Assembly (NCBI GenBank): GCA_002506875.1
Contig: DAYJ01000078.1
Location: 1 to 31,752, forward strand
Length of the DNA stretch: 31,752 nucleotides
Direction: 5' to 3'
Source: Euryarchaeota archaeon UBA40
GTDB lineage: Archaea > Thermoplasmatota > Poseidoniia > Poseidoniales > Thalassarchaeaceae
Shown: piece by piece, positions 24,392-31,752 of the stretch
How the letters are laid out: the number at the start of each line of letters is the position of its first letter
How positions within the stretch are numbered: position 1 is the first letter of the stretch
The notes under the pieces: model-generated
Databases searched by the model: none
Seen by the model: only the letters and a program-made list of their open reading frames with translations
What the model was told of the DNA's origin: nothing
Made by a program: the position numbers and the translations under genes

Positions 24392-25080
24392 TCATCGCCT
24401 CCTTCCTCAACTACTGCATCGGCTTCTGTATCGGCTTCTGCAGCATCCTGCTTGATCTGATCGACATCGGTCTCAGTCCACTCGCGTGTGGCTGGGATTG
24501 CTTCTGGATCTTCTTCGACGTCCCCACCAACAGTCTGTCTTCGACGTTCCATCTCCTGACGCATTGAATGGTCTGGATTATTGAACTTCGAAGTTGGGTG
24601 GTAAGCGATTTCTGCCTCCTGCTGACGTAGGACATGGTAGCCTGGCACGTTCATCCTCTGGTTGCCCAGAACAATGTGACCATGGACAATGATATTTCGT
24701 GCAGCGCGCATAGAGGGTGCGAATCCCTTGTAGTAAACTTGGGACTGAAGTCGGCGATCAAGCATATTCTCGACGTTAATCTGTAGAACATCATCTAATC
24801 CTGCTTCCTCTGGAATGAGGCCTTTACGGTGCATTGAGGAAAGGAAATCTCCCTTTTCACGCATGAAGTGACCTTCTGTAGTATCAACTCGACCAATGAG
24901 CTTCATAGCAAGTTGGCGATGGCGACGAAGTGCACTCTTAGCACGCCAAATCTCCTTCATTCCACCAATACGCTTGAGGCCGTACTGTTCCTTGAGAGCG
25001 TGCTCTTCTTCGATTCGCTCAGCCTTCCAGGGGTGAGTAGGAGTCTGTGTCTTAGGACGTGAAAACTTTGGTTGGCCCAT
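24388..25080 (-). CDS. rps4: Ribosomal protein uS4
   Basis: A 230-aa primary 16S rRNA-binding protein that starts 30S assembly. The archaeal N-terminus MGQPKFSRPKTQTPTHPWKA and the S4 RNA-binding domain (LDRRLQSQVYYKGF, ARNIIVHGHIVLGNQRMNVPGY) are clear. The last 45 or so residues form an acidic extension (EEDPEAIPATREWTE, then a Glu/Asp/Ala-rich tail) making it longer than most archaeal homologues of about 180-200 aa. GAGGAGGGG lies directly before ATG 25080. It is between uS13 and uS11, the order conserved in archaea. Confidence 0.98.
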   Translation of the reverse strand: MGQPKFSRPKTQTPTHPWKAERIEEEHALKEQYGLKRIGGMKEIWRAKSALRRHRQLAMKLIGRVDTTEGHFMREKGDFLSSMHRKGLIPEEAGLDDVLQINVENMLDRRLQSQVYYKGFAPSMRAARNIIVHGHIVLGNQRMNVPGYHVLRQQEAEIAYHPTSKFNNPDHSMRQEMERRRQTVGGDVEEDPEAIPATREWTETDVDQIKQDAAEADTEADAVVEEGGDE

Positions 25081-25092
25081 TCAATCCCCTCC

Positions 25093-25557
25093 TCAAACCT
25101 TCTTCCTCTCAACACCGAGTGTCAGGCCACTGCGGCCATTGCTTCGTAGGCGTTGCCCGCGAACCTTGTGACCACTTCGGTGACGAAGACCACGGTACGC
25201 CTTCATCTCGGCGAGACGGGCGATATCATCGTCCCGTGTTAGTTTAACTTCAAGAGAAAATAGGTGTGCGTCTTCATTGGTCTCTAAATCGCGCTCTCTG
25301 TTAACAAGCCATCCAGGGACAAGAGAAGGGTAAGTATCAATCGTATTACGGAGACGATCTTGTTCAGCATCATCTAGATGACCACCTAATTTGCTGGGAT
25401 CAATCTCTGCAAGTTGACAGAGCCGACGCGCAGTACGGCGGCCAATGCCCTTTACATTCGTCAATCCCATCCCAATCGGTCGCACACCGTCAATGTCAGC
25501 GTCTGCAATCCGCAGGATGTACAGGAAATCTTCTCCGAAGTCGTTCTCGGTACTCAT
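25093..25557 (-). CDS. rps13: Ribosomal protein uS13
   Basis: A 154-aa protein of the 30S head that contacts the P-site tRNA and the 50S bridge. Diagnostic segments are LYILRIADADIDGVRPIGMGLTN, KGIGRRTARRL, and the basic end RGLRHRSGHKVRGQRLRSNG. ATG 25557 is preferred to a GTG at 25587, as the family normally begins shortly before FxYIlRIa and extra residues (DEHGGTVE) are unlike the family. It is the first ribosomal gene of this run, 107 bases after the methyltransferase stop, with a TATA-like element between. Confidence 0.97.
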   Translation of the reverse strand: MSTENDFGEDFLYILRIADADIDGVRPIGMGLTNVKGIGRRTARRLCQLAEIDPSKLGGHLDDAEQDRLRNTIDTYPSLVPGWLVNRERDLETNEDAHLFSLEVKLTRDDDIARLAEMKAYRGLRHRSGHKVRGQRLRSNGRSGLTLGVERKKV

Positions 25558-25624
25558 TTCTACGGTTCCCCCGTGTTCATCGGTCACCCGATGGCCCTTA
25601 CGGGCAGCCCACCGACTTGCCCCC

Positions 25625-25632
25625 CATATATG
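25625..25632 (-). promoter_or_regulatory. TATA-like element before the ribosomal cluster
   Basis: CATATATG at 25625-25632 is the only strong TATA-like string between the methyltransferase and uS13. Read on the minus strand it would place initiation near 25603 and give a leader of about 46 bases before ATG 25557. Read-through from the methyltransferase remains possible. The assignment rests on composition and distance only. Confidence 0.35.
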
Positions 25633-25664
25633 AATGGAACGATGCAGACCACTGATTTAGAGCC

Positions 25665-26969
25665 TCAGGATTCGATACACGTGACATGGACTACGTGCCA
25701 ATTGTCACCTCGACTCACTGGCACGTCAACGATGAACCCGCGCTCCCCCTCAACACCCTTCAGGGCCTTGTTCAACCTTTTCTGAATCTTCGGATGGAGT
25801 TCTGGATCAACCTCGCAACGAAGGACTAGGTGTCCAATACCTGACCTCTCGGCTGCTCTCGCGACTGTGGGCGCATTCTCCATGCCTGGAGGACTCAATC
25901 GATGACCGCATACTCTCCCCACAGCGACCGTGAAGGGGTCGTCAAGAAGTGAATCCGGAGGAGGTGTATCGCTAACAAGGATAGGACGGCGGAGAGATGC
26001 ACGTTGCCAAATTGGATTATACTCAGGTGCATCGAAAGAGGTGAGCCATGCATTATGGAGACGCGCCTCAACAACAGCGGGATCTACGATTACAATCCAT
26101 TGGTCAAAAGATGGGGGCATGCCACGCTTCTCAGAAATAAAGGGAGATGTGCTCCCAGCTTCAACAGTTCGAAGAGGCGTTTTTGGCCCCATCCGAATTG
26201 CTCTATGGGATGATTCGCTCGCTAAAGGCCCAACCCAGACGGAGAGACGATCAATCCGCCCTCCACCTTGGGAAAGCCACTCCCAAGTCCTCGCTGCCCC
26301 TGGAGCTACTTCATTGAGGATTGCATCAATCTCTCCCCGTTGTTTCCTTGAAAGGCGAGGAGAAAGATCGAGTAAAAGAGCGGGGCCGCGCTCATCCTGA
26401 TTCATACGTGGAACCCATGATTTGAGGAGTTCTCCGATGGGTGGAGCCATCTCATCTAAGGTATGATTCTGTGCATCTAAAGGACGGGCTGGATCGATAT
26501 GAAGCAAAGAAACCGGAGGAGTAGAAGAAATGCCAGACTCTTCCAATGAGTCGTGATAAGTTTTGAGGGCACCTTCTGCATCCACTCCATCCCCGATTAG
26601 AATACGATTAGAGACGCGTCCAGGCCCGTCACCTTTCTCCAAGAGACGGTTCATATTCGCAGCAGCAAACTTTCCCGCTTCCTCATCTAATTCAATCCCG
26701 AGTCCGACGCGCCCCGTCTCAAGACACATCGCAGCTAGATGAATACCTGAACCACAAGCTGGATCGAGTAGGACACCTGGTAGAAATTCTGAATTTGAAA
26801 TGCGTATTGAACGCTCAACAGCAATAGACCAAGGGGTCGAAAGGCGCCGCATCTGATCATTCATGTGGACTTCTGGCTCACCTCTACGCGGTGAACTGGG
26901 CTTCAAACGCCGCGTGGCCCAAGATTGAGCGCGGCCATCGCAATTGACCGCCTGGTGCCCTTCGCTCAT
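25665..26969 (-). CDS. Class I SAM-dependent methyltransferase with THUMP-like C-terminal region
   Basis: A 434-aa protein with a Rossmann methyltransferase fold. The SAM site is LLDPACGSGIHLAAM (67-81), with GLGIELDEEAG (89-99) as motif II and IDPARP (158-163) as the catalytic D-P motif. The second half has blocks such as FDQWIVIVDPAVVEARLHNAWL and CEVDPELHPKIQKRLNKALKG, which fit the THUMP-like (PF18096-type) C-terminal region of putative rRNA/tRNA methyltransferases. RNA is thus the likely substrate, but the modified position is unknown. The first 36 residues are basic and low complexity; Met36 (26864) is a plausible alternative start. It lies upstream of the ribosomal cluster on the same strand, in keeping with a ribosome or tRNA role. 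Confidence 0.72.
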   Translation of the reverse strand: MSEGHQAVNCDGRAQSWATRRLKPSSPRRGEPEVHMNDQMRRLSTPWSIAVERSIRISNSEFLPGVLLDPACGSGIHLAAMCLETGRVGLGIELDEEAGKFAAANMNRLLEKGDGPGRVSNRILIGDGVDAEGALKTYHDSLEESGISSTPPVSLLHIDPARPLDAQNHTLDEMAPPIGELLKSWVPRMNQDERGPALLLDLSPRLSRKQRGEIDAILNEVAPGAARTWEWLSQGGGRIDRLSVWVGPLASESSHRAIRMGPKTPLRTVEAGSTSPFISEKRGMPPSFDQWIVIVDPAVVEARLHNAWLTSFDAPEYNPIWQRASLRRPILVSDTPPPDSLLDDPFTVAVGRVCGHRLSPPGMENAPTVARAAERSGIGHLVLRCEVDPELHPKIQKRLNKALKGVEGERGFIVDVPVSRGDNWHVVHVTCIES

Positions 26970-27012
26970 GGCTTTGATTCAGGGTACCACGGTATGGGCA
27001 TTTCGGGTCGAT

Positions 27013-27987
27013 TCAGATGGCTGCAAGAAGGGATAATTCCAATTCAAACCTAAGCCATGAGTTCTCAAGTTGATGCCCTTCACTTCCACCATAAGCAATT
27101 GGAGGAGGCAATAGAGTGGTATGTGTTGTCCCAGGTCCAAGTACACCTCGATCCTGTCCAATATCCAAACCAAGGATTGACCAAGGAAATCCATCGATGT
27201 AACAGATCCAAGGCGCTCCAGTCTCGCACATTGCATCGGGGCCGGCAGTTGCAGGGAGATCGCCATCGTCTAGTTCTTCTCCAGTATCAGCGTCCCATAC
27301 TGTGTAGTGAACTTGAACACGGTCGCCTGGATCGGTGTGGACTGGCTCTGTATTTGATCCACGCATCAAATTGATATCCATGCCCACAACCGCGTCCATC
27401 ACAGTCACATGAGATGCATTGATTGTGAAGGTGGTCTCATCAAGATCCTCCTTCAAATCAAGCATAGCAAAGTAAGATGAATTTTCACCGATACTCGGAA
27501 CCAATAGACTTGTGTCATCACTCTCTCCAAAGACGATGGACTCGTGATCTGAAGTCAACATGAGATCAACGGTATTAGGTCCACGATTATGAATCACAAC
27601 AACTGCACGATCGCCTTCGCCCTGATGCATCCATTCACATTCAACCTCCCCCGGATATAGGTACTCGTCGTCTTGATCGGACAGCACTTCTGGCATAACC
27701 CATGCATCATCTCGAGGCGTACAAGTATCAAACAAGAAATGGACCTCCCAGACCCAACGGCCATCTTCCATGAGAACATCATCGTTGCCAGCAGCCAATG
27801 ACTCATCCATACTGTTGAGGAATGATACGAAGGAGAAACCAATGACACCGCCCATGAGAAGAATGCCCACCAGTGTCACGACAGACATCATGAGTGCGAC
27901 ACGTGGTATCGTCATCTCATTGATGCCAATAGGCACCGTCGGATGCTCCTCCTCCTCAGAAGCATCGGCAATCCATGGGCCTGTCAT
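27013..27987 (-). CDS. Membrane-anchored extracytoplasmic FKBP-type prolyl isomerase
   Basis: About 325 aa. A cytosolic acidic N-terminus (ADASEEEEHP) and one membrane helix (about 29-56) precede an extracytoplasmic beta domain (about 75-215, with Cys in FDTCTP and ECEW) and a C-terminal FKBP fold (about 221-320). FKBP signs are DRVQVHYTVWD, an ELD pair matching catalytic Asp37 of human FKBP12, SILGLDIG in the VIxGW position, PPPIAYGGSEGHQL (Tyr82 and His87 equivalents) and WLRFELEL at the end. An insertion with a Cys pair (CETGAPWIC) sits in the loop after Asp37. FKBPs speed proline isomerisation, so this may fold secreted or surface proteins (inference). A GTG at 28026 is an alternative start. 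The two adjacent minus-strand genes may be cotranscribed. Confidence 0.8.
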   Translation of the reverse strand: MTGPWIADASEEEEHPTVPIGINEMTIPRVALMMSVVTLVGILLMGGVIGFSFVSFLNSMDESLAAGNDDVLMEDGRWVWEVHFLFDTCTPRDDAWVMPEVLSDQDDEYLYPGEVECEWMHQGEGDRAVVVIHNRGPNTVDLMLTSDHESIVFGESDDTSLLVPSIGENSSYFAMLDLKEDLDETTFTINASHVTVMDAVVGMDINLMRGSNTEPVHTDPGDRVQVHYTVWDADTGEELDDGDLPATAGPDAMCETGAPWICYIDGFPWSILGLDIGQDRGVLGPGTTHTTLLPPPIAYGGSEGHQLENSWLRFELELSLLAAI

Positions 27988-28045
27988 CGAGTTTGGCTTC
28001 CTTCTACCGCGAATCAACCTATCCACGGAATGGGAATCACGGAGG

Positions 28046-31000
28046 CTACTCTTGAGCCATCATCGCTGCCTGGCGACTTTGAGCGAGCCAGACCACTAAT
28101 CCGAGTTCAATTGCGAGAACAATCAGAGCGATGAAAGCGTTCGTTGGTTCGAGTAGTTCGGATCCCATAGTGAGAATAGCCATGAGGCCTGCAAACACGA
28201 GATCGGTAGCTCCCCAAAACCGTAACATCTTGCGTAATTGGAGGATCCCCGTTAACCAGGTAAGCGTCGAAAGTATCAGTAAAGTTGAGAGGAACGCGAT
28301 GTTAGGCAATGGCGAGATAAGGATTCCAAGAACCAACAGAATATGTGCATCAATGAGGTGAGCTGAAGTCCAAATTCGACGAGGCTCCTGAATAGTGAAC
28401 AACGTCGCGACAAATGATGTAGAACCCATTACCAGTAGAATAGCCCCAAGGTTCTCCTGAAGAATGGGAATCGAGGAGGAAAAAGCGAAGATGGAGATGG
28501 CGATACTAAGCACAGTACCCATCAGAACTGCAGATTGAGTCCACTGAATCCCTCGACGAAGCCCAAGGATTGAGGCAATTAGTCCTGCAGGACCTACAGA
28601 GAGTAAGGCGATTCCAAAGGTCCAAACAACCCTTCCACCGGCGCTTCGATGGTCTTCAAGACCCGCTTCACGACGTCTGCCTTCAATCCAATCCCAAAGC
28701 AGAGCCATACCAATAAGCACGATTTCGAGGGTAGCCCATATCATTGTCCAACTGATTAACGGATGAGTATCAGACAACACGTCTACGCTACCAAAAGAGG
28801 GAGTTCCACCAAGAGGTATACCGAGGACTCGTGCAATGAAAAGGGTTCCAAGCAACCATTCCAACGCAGAAGGAATTCGTTTCAGAATATCCTTCCTGCC
28901 AAAGAGTGAAACAGCGATGAGAACCAAATTCATCGCAGCCAAGATGAGAAGGAGGCGCTGGTCACTTATTGATGCACCAACTACACTCGAACCCAATCCA
29001 ACAATCACGGCAAGACCTGCCATTGTGATAGCAATCGGTGATTCGATTCCGGCGATATCCGGCAGGGTCAAATTACTTTCATTAGCCCTCCACCTAGATA
29101 CAATTGTCAGTAGAATACTCTGCAATCCAATCCCGATTAATGCTAACATGAGGGCCGACGGAAAGAGAAGTGCAATAGCAAGACCAGCGACAAGCATCAC
29201 TCCAAGGAACGAGGTCACTACAACTGGGCGATGATGAATATCGCCAACCATCAAATCTTGAATCCCAGAGGCATCCGATACCTTGGATCGCTTCTTCTGT
29301 TTTTGAAGAAGTTCAACTATCCTCGGATCGATGACTCGCATGCCCGAACCACTCTGTGCAACAGCTGTCTTAGCACGATCCTCCGGTGAGAGTGCTAAGG
29401 CAGCCTCAGCAGAAGCCTCACTGCTGAACATCAGAAGGTTCTGAGAGGTGGGTTCGCCTGTCTCGTCCTGCGAAGAGAGTTTCTGAATTACTTCCTGTGC
29501 TTGAATCAAGGAAGAAAGTTGCTTATCGCGCGTGGATACTTGTCGAATCTCTGAACGTAGTTCTCCATTCACTGAGATCATTAGACTGGATATTGCAAAC
29601 AAGAATAGAGCCGCATACAAATGCAAAGAGTGCCCCGTGAGTATGAAGGAAACTGTGATACTTGACATTAGGAAAAGTGCAGCGAAAGAGGAGCGAATGA
29701 TTTCGTTAAGATGAGATATTCTTGGAAGGAAAGCAAGGATAGGAATCGTAGCACAGATGAACATTATCCAAGCAGTGCCTGCCTCATCGAGGAGGAAAGG
29801 GGCAGTCATTGGGTATGCTGCAACCCGATCCATGCTAGTCCCCCAAACAAGGACTCCGAACCCGATTGTAGAGAGGTTCAGGATGTGCAGATTACTCTCT
29901 TCGCTTCGATTCCGATGAGTCCAGGTCAGAGCATTAGTGCTGATTAAGAGAAGAACTAGCCAATAAGCAGCCATCTCATGACGCCAAATTAGGACATATA
30001 TTGTGAGGGCACTCAGCGCCAATAGAAGACGAGGGTTTTCCTGATGTCGATCGAAAGCATCCGCTCCAATGTGAACCCCGAGGAATATGGAAAACAAAAC
30101 GAGTAGATGGCTTCCAGTCATACCATCCTCAACAGTAACTGACAACAATGCGATTAAACCAAGGATGAAACCAAGATTCCAGACCTTCATCAGACCTGAA
30201 TCTCGGAGTCGGGCTGAGACCTCTTGAGTTCCGAGGAAACGCTCAGCAAGATTCACTCCTCCATCGGGGTAATTGAGATTCACAATAAGTTGCAATAGGG
30301 CGCTTACACCAAGGAATAAAGTGAGAGGTGTCCCATCAAATTGAACCGTTGGGAGTCCCGAAAAATCGTTTGTCACCGAGAATGTTTGTACGATTGAGGT
30401 GAGGGCTCCCATGAACAACACCCAAGTCCATGGAAGAAGGGCTGTTACTCCAGAGAGGCTTGGAGAAGTCCTCCGTACTGCAAGATAGGTTGTTGCTATC
30501 ATCATCAAAAGTACCGAACTGAGAAGAAGAAGCCCGCCGTCTCCTCCTTCTGTAGAAGGTCGGGATGGAATCAGAACTGTCAGAAGAACAACAATGCTGA
30601 CTGCTCCTGTCCAAAGTACCCTATCGGTAACATTGTCTTGATTCGACAAAATCAACCATGCAGCAATAATCACTGCACCCACAGTGAATGTTCCATACGC
30701 ATCAATGAACGATGGAAGTTCGAACAGGCCTGCATCGAGAATGATGAGGAGAAACGTGAGTGCGCATAATCCTCCTCCATTAAGGGTAATAATCCTAGAC
30801 GGAGGCACACCGCGAACCGTGAGGTACGATCCGCTAAACACTGTCAACAGACCTGTGACCATTGCAAGAGCAAAGGACGAATCTTCACGATTTGCACCGA
30901 TAGCCATCAACGCCCCTATTAGGCCTAGGCCTACTGAAACCGACCAAAGACCGGGGCGGCCAAGTCCGACAACATTTAGCCCTGTTGAGAACCAATTTTC

Positions 31001-31735
31001 TGAGGCTGAAAACCGGGAAGCCATGGCTGCATTGATGGCATTTGTGAAGATCAAAAGGAGAAAAAGGACCATGGGTGTCTCAATGGGAACAACGGTTAGC
31101 GAACCAATTTCGAAACCATTAGTTAACGCATGCATACCAATCCAAAGATTCGAGGAAGCGATTCCGAGCGACGCGAGGTTTCCACTTCTCCGATGAAGTG
31201 CAAGGAGTTGAAACAGAACTGATGCGCCAAAGATCATGCCAGCTACGCCAATTTCTCCTAACAATGAGCCCACAGTGGAGGAAATCGCAAGAAGAACTAG
31301 GACTGCTTGTGCTGCGATTGCATCCTCATCATAACGATAAGCAACGCCAACATTGACTCCTACCAATGCCAAAAGAAGGACACCCACGTAATTCTCACTA
31401 AGAGGGAAAATCCCAAACAATTCCCATGATCCAAGTTCAATCGCCAAACCATAGAGGATCTTCATTGCAATAATGAGCCAAACAATCCCGAGTTGACGCA
31501 TCGCTGGACGAGGAACCCAACGCTCTCCAAGAGTAAATCCAAATCCAGCAAGAGCCATCAAACCAAGAAGGGCAAAGAGGGGGTTTTCGACGACGGTGCC
31601 GATTAGAATTGAAATCGCAGAATAAACTGTAATCATCGCGCCCATTAACGCCCAATTGAGGCGAATCTCTCCCTGGATAGCGATGTCCTCAATCAAATCC
31701 CGTTCTGGAGCAATCGGGACACTACCGTCCCGCAT
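28046..31735 (-). CDS. Giant polytopic membrane protein of unknown function
   Basis: At least 1229 aa with roughly 30 hydrophobic helices, broken by a single large soluble region (about 720-840). That region has a helical, coiled-coil-prone part (VNGELRSEIRQVSTRDKQLSSL) followed by a basic segment (IVELLQKQKKRSKVSDA), then another run of helices to the C-terminus. The size and TM density recall very long bacterial DUF2339-type membrane proteins, but no motif confirms this, so no function is assigned. The frame stays open from ATG 31735 to the window edge, so the true start may lie upstream outside the window. It is 59 bases upstream of the FKBP ATG, or 19 from its possible GTG start; the pair is probably one operon. 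Confidence 0.75.
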   Translation of the reverse strand: MRDGSVPIAPERDLIEDIAIQGEIRLNWALMGAMITVYSAISILIGTVVENPLFALLGLMALAGFGFTLGERWVPRPAMRQLGIVWLIIAMKILYGLAIELGSWELFGIFPLSENYVGVLLLALVGVNVGVAYRYDEDAIAAQAVLVLLAISSTVGSLLGEIGVAGMIFGASVLFQLLALHRRSGNLASLGIASSNLWIGMHALTNGFEIGSLTVVPIETPMVLFLLLIFTNAINAAMASRFSASENWFSTGLNVVGLGRPGLWSVSVGLGLIGALMAIGANREDSSFALAMVTGLLTVFSGSYLTVRGVPPSRIITLNGGGLCALTFLLIILDAGLFELPSFIDAYGTFTVGAVIIAAWLILSNQDNVTDRVLWTGAVSIVVLLTVLIPSRPSTEGGDGGLLLLSSVLLMMIATTYLAVRRTSPSLSGVTALLPWTWVLFMGALTSIVQTFSVTNDFSGLPTVQFDGTPLTLFLGVSALLQLIVNLNYPDGGVNLAERFLGTQEVSARLRDSGLMKVWNLGFILGLIALLSVTVEDGMTGSHLLVLFSIFLGVHIGADAFDRHQENPRLLLALSALTIYVLIWRHEMAAYWLVLLLISTNALTWTHRNRSEESNLHILNLSTIGFGVLVWGTSMDRVAAYPMTAPFLLDEAGTAWIMFICATIPILAFLPRISHLNEIIRSSFAALFLMSSITVSFILTGHSLHLYAALFLFAISSLMISVNGELRSEIRQVSTRDKQLSSLIQAQEVIQKLSSQDETGEPTSQNLLMFSSEASAEAALALSPEDRAKTAVAQSGSGMRVIDPRIVELLQKQKKRSKVSDASGIQDLMVGDIHHRPVVVTSFLGVMLVAGLAIALLFPSALMLALIGIGLQSILLTIVSRWRANESNLTLPDIAGIESPIAITMAGLAVIVGLGSSVVGASISDQRLLLILAAMNLVLIAVSLFGRKDILKRIPSALEWLLGTLFIARVLGIPLGGTPSFGSVDVLSDTHPLISWTMIWATLEIVLIGMALLWDWIEGRRREAGLEDHRSAGGRVVWTFGIALLSVGPAGLIASILGLRRGIQWTQSAVLMGTVLSIAISIFAFSSSIPILQENLGAILLVMGSTSFVATLFTIQEPRRIWTSAHLIDAHILLVLGILISPLPNIAFLSTLLILSTLTWLTGILQLRKMLRFWGATDLVFAGLMAILTMGSELLEPTNAFIALIVLAIELGLVVWLAQSRQAAMMAQE

Positions 31736-31752
31736 GACTCGCCCTGGTCCAA

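Noticed and set aside
28046..31735. Long plus-strand frames opposite the giant membrane protein (for example 30684-31196)
   Set aside because: They are antisense to a continuous TM-rich coding frame. Their products are Arg/Pro/Ser-rich without domains, as expected from reverse reading of hydrophobic codons.

Overview
The window looks like a chromosome segment of an uncultivated planktonic euryarchaeon, most like Marine Group II/III (Poseidoniia/Thermoplasmatota). The archaeal signs are the uS13-uS4-uS11-Rpo3 cluster, a type 2 methionine aminopeptidase, a pantoate kinase, a PilA-type archaeal pilin and TATA-type promoters. Mixed with them are bacterial-looking aerobic genes: a bacterial-type leucyl-tRNA synthetase, a BolA/CGFS-glutaredoxin pair, thioredoxin and ribulose-phosphate 3-epimerase. 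The lineage call is inference from gene content; there is no rRNA or other phylogenetic marker tested here. No tRNA, rRNA, CRISPR array, insertion sequence or phage gene was recognised.

Layout. 1-1941: the tail of an unknown gene, a 91-aa orphan, a divergent Sua5/YrdC-domain protein and methionine aminopeptidase, packed as an overlapping + strand run. 1942-2302: the only stretch over 300 bases without a gene, an AT-rich leader with inverted repeats before a type IV pilin (2303-2806), which ends in a hairpin/T-run. 2901-8510: a glycan cluster of a membrane GT2, two GT4-like glycosyltransferases and an oligosaccharide flippase, with a glutaredoxin-BolA operon inserted. 8513-9608: epimerase and thioredoxin. 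9609-14706: a winged-helix STAND ATPase divergent from a very large membrane-anchored surface protein (beta-propeller plus about 21 calcium-binding thrombospondin type 3 repeats). 14707-18145: an MBL hydrolase divergent from a membrane-spanning one-component regulator (four Cys-paired ectodomain repeats, one membrane anchor, two winged helices). 18228-22111: leuS and an archaeal relative of the human CDIN1 (C15orf41) nuclease. 22106-26969: a leftward cluster of a SAM methyltransferase, uS13, uS4, uS11, Rpo3 and pantoate kinase. 27013-31735: a membrane-anchored extracytoplasmic FKBP-type prolyl isomerase and a giant polytopic membrane protein.

Themes. Much of the accessory content concerns the cell envelope: pilin, glycan assembly and export, calcium-binding surface protein, extracellular prolyl isomerase and an envelope-to-DNA regulator. 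The rest is translation and transcription (leuS, map, Sua5, ribosomal proteins, Rpo3, tRNA/rRNA-type methyltransferase) and thiol/Fe-S chemistry (Grx-BolA, Trx). The genome is extremely compact: convergent neighbours share or abut their stop codons. The items most worth following up are the CDIN1-like nuclease, the two unusual regulators and the zinc-ribbon-bearing bacterial-type LeuRS.
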